Assembly (NCBI RefSeq): GCF_016908015.1
Contig: NZ_JAFBDB010000006.1
Span: 1 to 64,000, forward strand
Direction: 5' to 3'
From: Clostridium pascui
GTDB lineage: Bacteria; Bacillota; Clostridia; Clostridiales; Clostridiaceae
DNA: 64,000 bases
Shown: positions 1-10,543 of the stretch, piece by piece
How positions within the stretch are numbered: position 1 is the first letter of the stretch
Layout: each line of letters opens with the position of its first letter
Program-made: the position numbers and the translations under genes
Notes under the pieces: generated by a model
Databases searched by the model: none
Seen by the model: only the letters and a program-made list of their open reading frames with translations
Told to the model about the DNA's origin: nothing

Positions 1-399
1 GAGTGAAAACAAATTAAAAGAGTGAAAACAAATTAAAAGAGTGAAAACAAATTAAAATAGTGAAAACAAATTAAAAGAGTGAAAACAAATTAAAATAGTG
101 AAAACAAATTAAAAGAGTGAAAACAAATTAAAATAGTGAAAACAAATTAAAATAGTGAAAATAAATTAAAAGAGTGAAAACAAATTAAAAGAGTGAAATC
201 AAATTAAAAGAGTGAAAACAAATTAAAAGAGTGAAAACAAATTAAAATAGTGAAAACAAATTAAAAGAGTGAAAATAGATTAAAAGAATGAAAATAGATT
301 AAAAGAGTGAAAACAAATTAAAAGAGTGAAAACAAATTAAAAAAGTGAAAATAGATTAAAAGAGTGAAGACAAATTAAAAGAGTGAAAACAAATTGGAA
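1..399. repeat. Tandem array of 21 x 19-bp units
   Basis: Twenty-one head-to-tail 19-bp units (consensus GAGTGAAAACAAATTAAAA, with TAGTG and AATAGATT variants) run in perfect register from the first base to about 399. There are no spacers between units, so it is not a CRISPR array. It starts at the window edge and may extend further left. Function is unknown; such arrays usually vary in copy number by slippage. Confidence 0.97.
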
Positions 400-479
400 T
401 ATTAAATTATCAGCTAACTCTTTAATGATATTCTCAGTCCTCTCAAAACACGCTCATTAGATAAGAGAGGATTGATAAT

Positions 480-587
480 ATGGATATTTTAGTTAATTTT
501 GCAGTGAGTTTTGGCACTGCAATGCTATATGATTTAACAAAGTGGATATTTTTACATGTGAAGATATCTATAAAAATTAATAAATGA
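480..587 (+). CDS. Possible 35-residue hydrophobic peptide
   Basis: A short ORF starts with ATG behind AGAGAGG, about nine bases upstream. It encodes a peptide with a hydrophobic stretch (residues 2-28, containing FAVSFGTAML and a TKWIF segment) and a basic tail ending IKINK. It lies between the 19-bp tandem array and a rho-independent terminator, so it could form a small transcription unit. This shape is seen in small membrane peptides, including type I toxins, but no family is recognised and no antisense RNA could be identified. It may be spurious. Confidence 0.35.
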   Translation: MDILVNFAVSFGTAMLYDLTKWIFLHVKISIKINK

Positions 588-746
588 TGGTAAAATATAT
601 AAGGGTATATATCTTGTATATTTATGGGAGAGTAATTTTGTTTCATAAAAAATAATTTCAAACTTTGATTGTAAATAGTTTGAAAAAGGGTATAGCATCT
701 TTAGAGTGACATAATATTGTGTGAGTGTAATATTTACGTATAATAA

Positions 747-783
747 AGAGCATTCAATTTTAAAAGATTGGGTGCTTTTTATT
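747..783 (+). terminator. Rho-independent terminator
   Basis: AGCATTCAAT (749-758) pairs with ATTGGGTGCT (767-776) through G-U pairs and is followed by TTTTATTTT. It would end transcription coming from the small ORF upstream. Confidence 0.7.
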
Positions 784-942
784 TTCCATTAAACTCCTTG
801 AATAGATTTCCAGTAAAGATTAAAATAGTATTATGGAAAATTGTGCAGAAATATAAATGATGAGGGTTTATAAAAATAAAACTCTTATTTGCATAATTAT
901 TTTTTAAGAGAGATAGATGCTTATTTATAGGGGGGAAGCAAA

Positions 943-3900
943 GTGTTTAATGAAGATACGAGGGTTAAAATACCAGCAACAGTGCAATTTTTAAGGGTAG
1001 GGTATAATTATCAGTCACAAAAAGATGCTATAATAGATGAAGATACAAAGATTTTTAAAAATAGACTTAAACCTTCTTTGGAAAAGATAAATAAAAGAAA
1101 ATTTACAGATGAAGAGATAAATGAAATAGTATCTAAAATATTAAGAGTAACCAAAAATAATGATTTAGGGCAAGAATTTTACAAATGGCTTGTGAATCCT
1201 GTAGATAAAGTAAAGTTGATAGACTTTGATCATATAGAAGATAATGACTTTGCGGTTGTGACTGAACTTGTTTTTGGGAAAACATTAAAAGGTTCATTTA
1301 GACCAGATATAAATATAATTATAAATGGAATACCATTAGCTTTTCTCGAAGTTAAGCCACCAAATAATGAAGGAGGTATTCAAGAAGAGTTTAAAAGAAT
1401 GATAAATGATAGGTTGGAAAAGGAAGAACATAAAAAGTACTTTAATATGCTCCAATTAACTGCATTTTCAAATAATATGGAATATGAAACGGATGATACA
1501 GATGAAGATCCAAAGGCAGGTTCATTTTATACAACACCTAATGGATCCAAAACTTCTTTTAGCTTTTTTAGGGAAGAGGAAAAAGATATAATAAAATTAA
1601 AAGATATAAAAGAAGATTACATAAGATATATTTTGAAAGATAATGGGTATAGTACAACAGAATATGATAAGGAAGAATTTCAAACAAATTTAAGTCCAGA
1701 AACTCCTTGTAATAGATTTATAAACTCTGTATTTACACCTGAAAGATTAATGTATTTTTTACATTATGGAATAGTTTATGTAGATGAAACAGTACCAGAA
1801 AGGCATATAATGAGATATCCTCAATTTTTTGCAACAAGAAAAATAATAGAGAGATTAGAAGCAGGAGAAAAGGGCGGAATAATTTGGCATACTCAAGGTA
1901 GTGGGAAAACAGCATTAGCAGCTTTTAGTAATAGAATAATAAGAGACTATTATGCTAAAAAAAGAATTAATACAAGATTTTTCTTTGTAGTTGATAGATT
2001 AGATTTATTAACTCAGGCAAGTAATGAATTTACATTAAGAGGGTATAATGCAATTAATGTATCAGATAGAGAGAGTTTCGCTTCTGAATTAAATAAAGTC
2101 CTTTCTACAAATACAGATATGAAATCTTGGGGGGATTTTACAGTAGTAAATATTCACAAGTTTACAGATAAAATGCCTATGGCAAAGAATGATTATAATG
2201 CAAAAATTCAAAGAGTATTTTTTGTAGATGAGGCTCACCGTTCTTATGCAAGAACAGGAGAGTTTTTCAAGAATTTAATGTTAGTAGATAGAGATGCAGT
2301 TTTTATAGCACTTACTGGTACGCCACTGTTAAATAAAAAAGAAAGAAGTAATTTAAAGTTTGGTGATTACATACATAAGTATTTTTATGATAAAAGTATA
2401 GCAGATGGATATACATTAAGGATTAAGAAAGAGACAATTGGTACTTTGGCAAAGACAGAAATAAAAAGGAATTTAGATTTAGAAAACCCTAATGTAGATA
2501 AAGACGCAGTGTATCAATCAGATGCTTATATAGTAGCATTATGTAAATTTATTCAAGATGATTTTAAAGATTTTACATATACCAACAATGATAAAACTAT
2601 TGGTGGAATGATTGTATGCAATAGTAATCCTCAAGCTAAAAAGGTACATGCTTGGTTTCAGAATAACTCAAAAGATTTAACTACTGGATTAGTTATTACT
2701 GATGACGAAATATCTACACAAGCAAATAAAGAAACACAACTTGCATTTAAAGAAACATTAGTTCCTGATATATTAGTAGTTCATCAAATGCTTACAACAG
2801 GGTATGATGTTAAGCGTTTAAAAAAGATGTACTTATTAAGAAATGCAAAGCAACATACTCTACTTCAAACAATATCAAGAGTAAATAGACCTTATACTAA
2901 TAAAGAAGGAAAACATTATAAATATGGTTATATAGTGGATTTTGTTGATGTTGAAGCAGAATATGATAGAACGATAAAGCAATATCTTGAAGAATTAGAA
3001 GCGGAACTAAGCGAAGAGGGGGAAGAACATACATCATTAGATGGATTAGTTATCGATAAGGAGACAATAAATAATAAGTATCAAAGTTTAAAGAAAGAAC
3101 TTGATTCTATAATACAAACATCAAATTTAGAGGAAGTATCTAAAGCACTTATAAAAATAGACAAAGAAAAACTATATAAGTTAAGAAGGGTACTAAGTAA
3201 AATTAAGGAGTGTCATACAGAATTCTTACTTTCAAGAGCAGAAGAATATGCCAAACAAATTGATACAGGTCATATAAAAAGATTATTGAAGGTGGTTCAG
3301 AATAGAATTGATTTTGTAAATCTAACAAATAGAGCAGTAGATACACTAACAATTCTTTCCAATAAAGAAGTAGTTGATATTATTTATCAGTTTATAAAAG
3401 TAAAAATTAGTATAATGGATTTAGGCAAATATCAAAATACTCAAGAAGCTGAAGACATCGTAGATAAAATAAAGAAAATACAAAAGGGAATTAAAGATAA
3501 CAAGCATAAGGAAGATATAAGGATAGTTAAGTTAAATGAGTACTTGCAGAAAATATTTAATATGCTTGAAATAGTTGATTTAAATGATTTAAGTAAAATT
3601 AATGAGGAACTACTAAAAGCTTTAGAGGAAATTGAACGTATAAATAAAGAAAACGAAAGATTAGCAGCAATCTATGGAGGAAATTATGCTTTTGTAAAAA
3701 CCTATAATGATTATTGTAATTTATATCCTAATTATGGTAGAGAGGATATAGAAGCAGTGCTTATATGTGTATATCATAATCTTAAAGATATAATGGAAAA
3801 GAATGCTGTTATAATACAAGGAAGAAATAATTTTATAACAAATGTTCAGCAGAAGACGACAAAGGAATTATTAAAAGCAAAGCTATATAAAAAATTAAAT

Positions 3901-3963
3901 TTAAAAGAATGGTATACACAATTAATTGGAGATATTTATGTAAATCTTCAAATTTATAAGTAG
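943..3963 (+). CDS. hsdR: Type I restriction enzyme subunit R (HsdR)
   Basis: This is the motor and nuclease subunit of a type I restriction-modification complex, which cuts foreign DNA after ATP-driven translocation. A PD-(D/E)XK nuclease centre is visible as D122 with E136-V-K138. The SF2 motor has Walker A G319-S-G-K322-T, DEAH box D429-E-A-H432 and a TGTP motif III. The C-terminal third is helical and Lys/Glu-rich, as expected for the part contacting the methylase. The length of 1006 aa is normal. The start is GTG behind GGGGGAAG. It is first in a tight hsdR-hsdM-hsdS operon, 16 bases from hsdM. All key motifs look intact. Confidence 0.97.
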   Translation: MFNEDTRVKIPATVQFLRVGYNYQSQKDAIIDEDTKIFKNRLKPSLEKINKRKFTDEEINEIVSKILRVTKNNDLGQEFYKWLVNPVDKVKLIDFDHIEDNDFAVVTELVFGKTLKGSFRPDINIIINGIPLAFLEVKPPNNEGGIQEEFKRMINDRLEKEEHKKYFNMLQLTAFSNNMEYETDDTDEDPKAGSFYTTPNGSKTSFSFFREEEKDIIKLKDIKEDYIRYILKDNGYSTTEYDKEEFQTNLSPETPCNRFINSVFTPERLMYFLHYGIVYVDETVPERHIMRYPQFFATRKIIERLEAGEKGGIIWHTQGSGKTALAAFSNRIIRDYYAKKRINTRFFFVVDRLDLLTQASNEFTLRGYNAINVSDRESFASELNKVLSTNTDMKSWGDFTVVNIHKFTDKMPMAKNDYNAKIQRVFFVDEAHRSYARTGEFFKNLMLVDRDAVFIALTGTPLLNKKERSNLKFGDYIHKYFYDKSIADGYTLRIKKETIGTLAKTEIKRNLDLENPNVDKDAVYQSDAYIVALCKFIQDDFKDFTYTNNDKTIGGMIVCNSNPQAKKVHAWFQNNSKDLTTGLVITDDEISTQANKETQLAFKETLVPDILVVHQMLTTGYDVKRLKKMYLLRNAKQHTLLQTISRVNRPYTNKEGKHYKYGYIVDFVDVEAEYDRTIKQYLEELEAELSEEGEEHTSLDGLVIDKETINNKYQSLKKELDSIIQTSNLEEVSKALIKIDKEKLYKLRRVLSKIKECHTEFLLSRAEEYAKQIDTGHIKRLLKVVQNRIDFVNLTNRAVDTLTILSNKEVVDIIYQFIKVKISIMDLGKYQNTQEAEDIVDKIKKIQKGIKDNKHKEDIRIVKLNEYLQKIFNMLEIVDLNDLSKINEELLKALEEIERINKENERLAAIYGGNYAFVKTYNDYCNLYPNYGREDIEAVLICVYHNLKDIMEKNAVIIQGRNNFITNVQQKTTKELLKAKLYKKLNLKEWYTQLIGDIYVNLQIYK

Positions 3964-3979
3964 AAGGAGAATTAAAGAC

Positions 3980-5653
3980 GTGACAACAATATTTGAAGTT
4001 GAAAATAAGATTAAACAGATGATAGATGAATTAAAAGGTCTTTGTACTACTAATGGACTAGGTAATCAGGCATCAGAGGAAAAGGTGATTACCTCAATAT
4101 TTTTATATAAATTTTTAAACGATAAATTTATGTACAACCTTCAGCAATTTGCAGAAGACCTTGAAATGACAATAGATGAAGTATTAAAAAATGAAAATGA
4201 TGAATTAGATGCGTTTTATAGTATTCATTCAAAGGATGTAGCCTTTGAATATGAAGACACAATAACAAAGTTATTAGAAAAAGTATCAAGTGAAACCTTT
4301 TATCAAGAATTTGATAATGCTTTAATTAGAATCTCAAATTCTGTAAAAAATGAGATATTTGCTGTAGAAACAGCTGATAGAACAAAAAAGCCATTATTTG
4401 AGTCAATTACAGAGGTGGTTGAATCATCGGCAAGAAATAATTTTGCAAAAGCAATTTTTAGTATTATATCAAAAGAAAAGTTTGATTTTAGTGGAGCATT
4501 CGCTCATAATTTTGATTTTTATTCAGCTATTTTTGAATACTTAATAAAAGATTATAATGTAGCTAGTGGAGTATATGCAGAATATTTTACTCCTCAAGCA
4601 GTAAGTAAAATTATTGCTAAAATTCTTGTAGGAAGTACTGAAAGTGTACAAGCAGCTGAAATTTATGACCCTTCAGCTGGTTCTGGTTCACTTGTCTTAC
4701 ATTTAGCACATGAACTTGGAGATGATGATGGAATTAATAGGGCATTAGTTTATACCCAAGATATTTCACAAAAGTCATCAAGATTTTTGAGAATAAATAT
4801 GTTATTAAATGGATTAACAGAGAGTTTGCAGAATTTAGTACAAGGGGATACATTATTAAATCCTTCTCATTATAATAGAGAGCATGATGCAACAAGTGGA
4901 TTAAAAAAATTTGATTACATAACTTCAAATCCGCCTTTTAAAATGGATTTCTCAACAACAAGAGATCAAATTGAAAATAAATGGGGAGATTTTGTTGACA
5001 CAGATGGTAATAAAAGATTTTTTGCTGGAATTCCAACAATACCAGCAAAAAAGAAAGAATCAATGGCAATATATTTATTGTTTTTACAACATATTATTTT
5101 CTCATTAAAAGAAAATGGGAAGGCAGCTATAGTAGTTCCAACAGGTTTTATAACTGCACAATCAGGTATTGAGAAGAAAATAAGACAGAAATTAATTGAT
5201 GAGAAAATGTTAAAAGGTGTAGTTTCAATGCCTTCCAATATATTTGCCAACACAGGAACGAATGTATCTATATTATTTTTAGACAAAGCTAACAAAGATG
5301 GTGGAATAGTTCTTATGGATGCTTCTAAATTGGGAGCTAAAGTAAAGGATGGTAAAAATCAGAGAACTTCGCTTTCTCATGATGAAGAACAGAAGATTAT
5401 TGACACATTTATTAAAAAAGAAGTTGTAGAAGATTTTTCAGTTGTTGTAAGTTATGAAGATATTCAGTCTAAAAACTACTCATTCTCTGCAGGGCAGTAT
5501 TTTGATGTGAAAATAGAGTATGTAGAGATTACTCAAGAAGAGTTTGAAAATAAGGTTTCAGAAATAAAAGATAACTTAAGAAAATACTTCGCAGAGTCTA
5601 ACCTATTAGAAGAAGAGATACTAAATGGTTTGGAGGAGTTGAAGTATGAGTAA
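3980..5653 (+). CDS. hsdM: Type I methyltransferase subunit M (HsdM)
   Basis: This is an N6-adenine DNA methyltransferase that protects host DNA and forms the core of the type I complex. An N-terminal helical HsdM_N domain (about residues 5-150) precedes the catalytic domain. The AdoMet-binding motif is D230-P-S-A-G-S-G-S and the catalytic motif is N317-P-P-F. Length (557 aa) is typical. It starts with GTG behind AGAAGGAGA and overlaps hsdS by eight bases, which suggests translational coupling of the methylase and specificity subunits. Confidence 0.97.
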   Translation: MTTIFEVENKIKQMIDELKGLCTTNGLGNQASEEKVITSIFLYKFLNDKFMYNLQQFAEDLEMTIDEVLKNENDELDAFYSIHSKDVAFEYEDTITKLLEKVSSETFYQEFDNALIRISNSVKNEIFAVETADRTKKPLFESITEVVESSARNNFAKAIFSIISKEKFDFSGAFAHNFDFYSAIFEYLIKDYNVASGVYAEYFTPQAVSKIIAKILVGSTESVQAAEIYDPSAGSGSLVLHLAHELGDDDGINRALVYTQDISQKSSRFLRINMLLNGLTESLQNLVQGDTLLNPSHYNREHDATSGLKKFDYITSNPPFKMDFSTTRDQIENKWGDFVDTDGNKRFFAGIPTIPAKKKESMAIYLLFLQHIIFSLKENGKAAIVVPTGFITAQSGIEKKIRQKLIDEKMLKGVVSMPSNIFANTGTNVSILFLDKANKDGGIVLMDASKLGAKVKDGKNQRTSLSHDEEQKIIDTFIKKEVVEDFSVVVSYEDIQSKNYSFSAGQYFDVKIEYVEITQEEFENKVSEIKDNLRKYFAESNLLEEEILNGLEELKYE

Positions 5654-6977
5654 AGCACTAAAAGATTGTTGCTCCTTTCAAGAAGGTTATGTGAACCCTT
5701 CACAAAGTAATAGTGAGTATTTTGATGGGGATATTAAATGGTTAAGAACTGTTGATTTAAATGATAGATATGTTTATGATACATCAAGAAAGCTTACAGA
5801 AAAAGGTTATAAAAGTGCTGGTAAGAGTGCTTTTATGTTCCCAAAAGATTCAATTGCTATAAGTAAATCAGGAACTATAGGAACATTGGGCATACTTAAA
5901 GATGTAATGTGTGGAAATAGAGCAGTTATAAATATTGATGTTAATAAAGAAAAAGTACCCCTTATGTATATTTTTTATTTACTAAAATATAAAAAAGCAG
6001 AGATTATAAAAAAATCAGTTGGAAGTATTCAAAAAAACTTATATGTTTCAGCTCTTGAAACAATAGAATTATGCCATAATGATAAATTTAAACAAGAAAA
6101 AATTGCAACTTGTTTAAGTAATATTGATAATAAAATAGAGCTAAATAATAAGATTATTCAAGAACTTGAAGCACTTGTAAAAACAATTTATGATTATTGG
6201 TTTCTACAATTTGATTTTCCCAATAAGGAAGGTAAGCCATATAAGTCATCTGGTGGGAAAATGACTTGGAATGAAGATTTAAAGAAACATATACCAGAAG
6301 GATGGAAGTTTGAAACATTAGATAGTAATATTGATACAATTATTGACCATAGAGGAAAAACACCAAAAAAAATGGGTGGAGATTGGGTTGAAGATGGCAT
6401 TATAGCTTTATCTGCTAAGGTGGTTAAGAATGGTAGGTTAATAAATTTGGATCAAGCAAATAAAGTAAGTAGAGAGATGTATGAAAAATGGATGCCAGTT
6501 AAACTACAAGATGGGGATATTCTTATGACTTCAGAAGCACCTTTGGGTGAATTTTACTATGTTCTTGTTAAAATAGAATATTGTCTAAGTCAAAGATTGT
6601 ATGCCATTAGAGCAAATAAAAGTAAGGTTTTATCTTGTTATCTATATTATGAGTTATCAAAAGGAAATGGATATTCACAAATAATAGGTAGTCAAAGTGG
6701 AAGTACTGTCTTTGGAATAAGGCAAGATGAACTTAGAAAAATAAAAATACTTGTACCGAATATGAATATTCAAAAGAAATTTGAAAATATAGTAAATCCT
6801 ATGTTAGCTAATATAAAAAAGCTAGATATTCAAACTCAAGAACTTATTCAATTAAGAGATTGGCTCCTTCCGATGCTTATGAATGGGCAAGTTACATTTA
6901 AAACAGTAAATGATATAAAAGAGAAATATTTTAATACAGAACGTGTTGCTGAAACATCATCTGAATATAAAGAGTGA
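5646..6977 (+). CDS. hsdS: Type I specificity subunit S (HsdS)
   Basis: This subunit reads the bipartite DNA target of the type I system. It has two target-recognition domains (about residues 5-160 and 215-400), each followed by a conserved helical spacer: one near 150-190 with the LEALVKTIYDYWF segment and one at the C-terminus with LRDWLLPMLMNGQV. Length (443 aa) fits a full two-domain subunit rather than a half. The ATG lies inside the end of hsdM. No inverted repeats or second hsdS copy that would allow target switching were seen nearby. Confidence 0.95.
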   Translation: MSKALKDCCSFQEGYVNPSQSNSEYFDGDIKWLRTVDLNDRYVYDTSRKLTEKGYKSAGKSAFMFPKDSIAISKSGTIGTLGILKDVMCGNRAVINIDVNKEKVPLMYIFYLLKYKKAEIIKKSVGSIQKNLYVSALETIELCHNDKFKQEKIATCLSNIDNKIELNNKIIQELEALVKTIYDYWFLQFDFPNKEGKPYKSSGGKMTWNEDLKKHIPEGWKFETLDSNIDTIIDHRGKTPKKMGGDWVEDGIIALSAKVVKNGRLINLDQANKVSREMYEKWMPVKLQDGDILMTSEAPLGEFYYVLVKIEYCLSQRLYAIRANKSKVLSCYLYYELSKGNGYSQIIGSQSGSTVFGIRQDELRKIKILVPNMNIQKKFENIVNPMLANIKKLDIQTQELIQLRDWLLPMLMNGQVTFKTVNDIKEKYFNTERVAETSSEYKE

Positions 6978-7566
6978 GTTATATCATCTTTACTAATAAA
7001 ACCTCGTGAATGTATGAAAGTAATAAACAATGAGTAAAAGAGATATTTATGAGCAATTCTATATGCAACACTTTAATTGGTATAAAGTTATAGTATAAAA
7101 TTAATAATCACCGATTTATTAGATTTGATGATTATATCTATATCTTTTATTAAAGTTAGCCTATAGATAGTTTTATATAGACAATGAATTTTTATGCTTT
7201 TTCACATTTTGGAATAAAAAATAATATTACATTGAGTATTGCTCATACATTACCCTTAAATCTATGGAAAGGGATATAAAAAGGTACGGTTCGTCTCCGC
7301 AATACATAAACTATAGGGAAAATAAAACTATTTTTAGTTTTATTCTTGATATAACGTAACAAATTGAGAGATTAACACTAAAAAAGATGAGTGATGGAGT
7401 AGTTATTATAAATAAAGAATTGAAAAAGATTAAAGAAATATCTATGCATCAGGGTAAGCCCCTGGTGTTTTTTATTTTTAATTTGAAGGTAAATCCCCAT
7501 CTCCGTAGAATAATGAAACTATAATGGCTAATCATATATACAAACTTAAGATATGAGGTAATATAC
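6978..7566. other. 589-bp intergenic region after hsdS
   Basis: No convincing gene was found. It contains a weak AT hairpin (7319-7345), a clear terminator (7447-7479) and two short ORFs (7030-7098 and from 7387) without ribosome binding sites; the second reads through the terminator and is probably spurious. The region separates the type I system from the helicase gene. Confidence 0.6.
7447..7479 (+). terminator. Rho-independent terminator
   Basis: CATCAGGG (7447-7454) pairs with CCCTGGTG (7460-7467), followed by TTTTTTATTTTT. It would isolate the helicase gene from upstream transcription. Confidence 0.75.
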
Positions 7567-10467
7567 ATGAACAATATAGCAAAAACTGTTATTCATAATA
7601 AAACAATTGAAAATGAACCAGCAATTGTAGAACCTAAAAATATTGATAATAATGGATATCTTATAAATAATAAGCTGATAATTAACTCTGAAAGTGGAAA
7701 TTTATTAAATGAACTAAAAAGATGTTTAAATGAATGTGAAAGGTTTTATTTTAGTGTGGCTTTCATTAATTTTAGCGGGCTTCAGCTTTTGTTAGATACC
7801 TTTAAAGAATTAGAGTTAAAAGGTGTAAGGGGAAAAATAATAACTTCAACTTATTTAAACTTTACAGAGCCTAAGGCTTTAGAAAGAATTAAAGTCTTCA
7901 GCAATATAGATTTAAAGGTTTTTATTGCAGATAAGGATAAGGGCTTTCATACAAAAGCTTATATATTTGAAAATAAAGATGAATATAAAATCATTATAGG
8001 ATCTTCAAACATTACTCAAAGGGCACTGAAAAGCAATATTGAATGGAATGTTAGAGTAATTTCTAAAAAGGATGATAACTTCATTGAAGATGTATTAAAA
8101 GAATATAATAATCTTTGGAACTGTACGGAAATTGTAGATGAAGAATTTATAGAAAACTATAGTAGGTTTATAAAAGAAATCAAAAAAATAGACACATCTA
8201 AAAAGGTGGAATTTGAAAACTATAAGATAATAAAACCTAATTCAATGCAAATAAAAGCTATGGATAATTTAAATAGATTAAGAGTTTCTGGAGAAGATAG
8301 AGCACTGGTTATAGCTGCAACGGGAACAGGAAAAACATATATGTCCGCCTTTGATGTTTCAAACTTTAAACCTAAAAAGATGCTGTTTATAGTTCATAGA
8401 GAAGACATATTAAAAAGTGCAGAGAGGACATTTAAAAGATTAAGTAAAAATAAATTAAAAATAACAGGTTTCTTAACCGGAGGCCAAAAGGACATTACTG
8501 CAGATTATTTATTTTCCACAATACAATCTTTAAATAATAATTTACATGAATTTAGCAGGGAAGAATTTGAATATATAATCATTGATGAAGCACATCACTC
8601 CACAAGTCCTAGCTATAAAAGGGTTATAGAATACTTTAAACCAAAGTTTTTACTAGGCATGACTGCTACACCAGAGAGAAGTGACGGGGATGGTATATTT
8701 GACTTGTTTAATAATAACATTGCTTTAGAAGTTAGGCTTCGTGAAGCTTTAAACTTGGATTTAGTTATTCCATTTCATTATTTTGGCATAACTGATATAG
8801 AAGCCATAGATTTAAGTGATGTTAATTTAAAGGATATTGATGAAGTTGCTAAAAGATTACAGGTAAATCAAAGAGTTGACCTTATAGTTGAAAAGATGAA
8901 TTTCTATGGATATGATGGAGAAAAATTAAAAGCTGTAGGCTTTTGTGCAAACATAGAACATGCTGAATATATGGCATCAGAATTTAATAAAAGAGGCATA
9001 AAAAGTGTATGCTTAACAGGAAATAATTCTGTGCAGGAAAGAGAGAATTACATAAAAAGGTTAGAATCTGATGAGGATGACCTTAAGGTGATTTTTACTG
9101 TGGATATTTTTAATGAAGGTGTAGACATACCATCCATTAATCTAGTATTAATGCTTAGACCTACAAACTCACCAATAGTATTTATACAGCAATTAGGTAG
9201 AGGCTTAAGAAAACATGAAAGCAAAAGCTTTTTAACTGTACTAGATTTTATAGGAAATCATAATAAAGTTTTTTTAATTGCAATAGCCTTAAATGGTTCT
9301 AGATATTATGACAAGGATAGTTTAAGGGTAGCCGTAGCAACGGAATTTGCTAGTCTACCAGGATGCACAAATATTCAAATGGACAGAATTTCTCAAGAAA
9401 GAATATTAGAGCAATTAAGTGAAGAAAACTTTAATTCTATGAAATACTTAAAAGAAGAATATACTGAATTTAAAAGAATGAGAAACTGGGAAGTACCATA
9501 TTTATTAATGGACTATGTAAAATATGATGGTTCTCCAGATCCAACTAAATTTATAAATAAGGAAAAGACCTATTTAGGATTTGTAGCAAAAGTAGAAAAG
9601 GACGAAGAGCTTCAGAACCTTCTATTAAATGATAGCTTCTTTAAAATTATTAAAGAGTTATCAAGTAGTATTCCAATAAAAAGAGTTTACGAATTTGCAA
9701 TAATTAGATATTTACTAAATCATTCTGAAATAAATCTAAAGCAGGGAAAAAATGAAGTATTAAAACATATAAAGTCTGTAGATGATAAAAGTATTGAGCA
9801 TGCTTTTAAATATTTAAATCAGAATTATTATGATTCATCACAGCTTAAAAGCAATGTTAAGTGTTTTAACTATGTAGATGGAGTATTAAAAAATACAGAT
9901 GAATTTTTAGCTGTAATTAATAATAAAAAATATAAAGTATACATTGAAGATATTATAAACTATGGCCTTGTAAGATATGAAAAGGAATTTGGAGATACTT
10001 ATTATGGCGTGCCATTTTTTAAGTTATATGAACAGTATCAAATGATAGATACAGCACTATTATCTAATTATACTAAAATCCATAGTTCTTTTAGAGGTAG
10101 CGGACTTATAACTAATGGAAAAGAGTACTTTTTATTTATAGATTTACATAAGGAAGAGGAAATTAAGGAAAGTATAAATTACCAAGATAAGTTTATAAGT
10201 AGAAAGTTTTTTCAATGGCAAAGTCCAAATAGCACAGCTCAATCATCTGATAGAGGAAAGAATATTATACGTAATAAGGAAAGGCAAATTAACTTACACT
10301 TATTTGTTAGAAAGTATAGAGAAATAGATGGAGCTGTAGAGCCTTACATTTATATAGGAAAAGGAAATACTATTAAATATGAAGGAGAAAAACCTATAAC
10401 AGTTTTGCTAGAATTAGAAAATGAAATACCAAGTAGCTTGTATGTGGAATTTAATAAGAAGGTGTAG
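7567..10467 (+). CDS. PLD-nuclease / SF2 helicase / DUF3427 protein
   Basis: This is a 966-residue fusion likely to act on nucleic acid. Residues about 40-210 form a phospholipase-D-like nuclease domain with one HKD motif (H128-T-K130 followed by G145-S-S-N148). The SF2 helicase core follows: Walker A T252-G-T-G-K256-T, DEAH D340-E-A-H343, motif III TATP, and a RecA2 lobe with QQLGRGLRKH. The last 250 residues match the DUF3427 layout. One HKD motif per chain implies a dimeric active site, as known for PLD nucleases. The family is often found in defence islands and its neighbours here (type I system, Rpn nuclease) fit that. A role in phage defence is inference; repair is the alternative. Confidence 0.9.
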   Translation: MNNIAKTVIHNKTIENEPAIVEPKNIDNNGYLINNKLIINSESGNLLNELKRCLNECERFYFSVAFINFSGLQLLLDTFKELELKGVRGKIITSTYLNFTEPKALERIKVFSNIDLKVFIADKDKGFHTKAYIFENKDEYKIIIGSSNITQRALKSNIEWNVRVISKKDDNFIEDVLKEYNNLWNCTEIVDEEFIENYSRFIKEIKKIDTSKKVEFENYKIIKPNSMQIKAMDNLNRLRVSGEDRALVIAATGTGKTYMSAFDVSNFKPKKMLFIVHREDILKSAERTFKRLSKNKLKITGFLTGGQKDITADYLFSTIQSLNNNLHEFSREEFEYIIIDEAHHSTSPSYKRVIEYFKPKFLLGMTATPERSDGDGIFDLFNNNIALEVRLREALNLDLVIPFHYFGITDIEAIDLSDVNLKDIDEVAKRLQVNQRVDLIVEKMNFYGYDGEKLKAVGFCANIEHAEYMASEFNKRGIKSVCLTGNNSVQERENYIKRLESDEDDLKVIFTVDIFNEGVDIPSINLVLMLRPTNSPIVFIQQLGRGLRKHESKSFLTVLDFIGNHNKVFLIAIALNGSRYYDKDSLRVAVATEFASLPGCTNIQMDRISQERILEQLSEENFNSMKYLKEEYTEFKRMRNWEVPYLLMDYVKYDGSPDPTKFINKEKTYLGFVAKVEKDEELQNLLLNDSFFKIIKELSSSIPIKRVYEFAIIRYLLNHSEINLKQGKNEVLKHIKSVDDKSIEHAFKYLNQNYYDSSQLKSNVKCFNYVDGVLKNTDEFLAVINNKKYKVYIEDIINYGLVRYEKEFGDTYYGVPFFKLYEQYQMIDTALLSNYTKIHSSFRGSGLITNGKEYFLFIDLHKEEEIKESINYQDKFISRKFFQWQSPNSTAQSSDRGKNIIRNKERQINLHLFVRKYREIDGAVEPYIYIGKGNTIKYEGEKPITVLLELENEIPSSLYVEFNKKV

Positions 10468-10543
10468 GAGATATAATTATCTTTAATTATAGTACAAAAC
10501 CCAGTTTATAGAGGAATGAATAATTATAAAAATAGCATATAAG

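Noticed and set aside
1-399. CRISPR array
   Set aside because: Units are contiguous with no unique spacers and no cas genes are near.
5646-6977. Phase-variable hsdS shufflon
   Set aside because: No second hsdS, recombinase or inverted repeats are near.
7387-7524. 45-codon ORF before the helicase gene
   Set aside because: No ribosome binding site, and it reads straight through a terminator hairpin.
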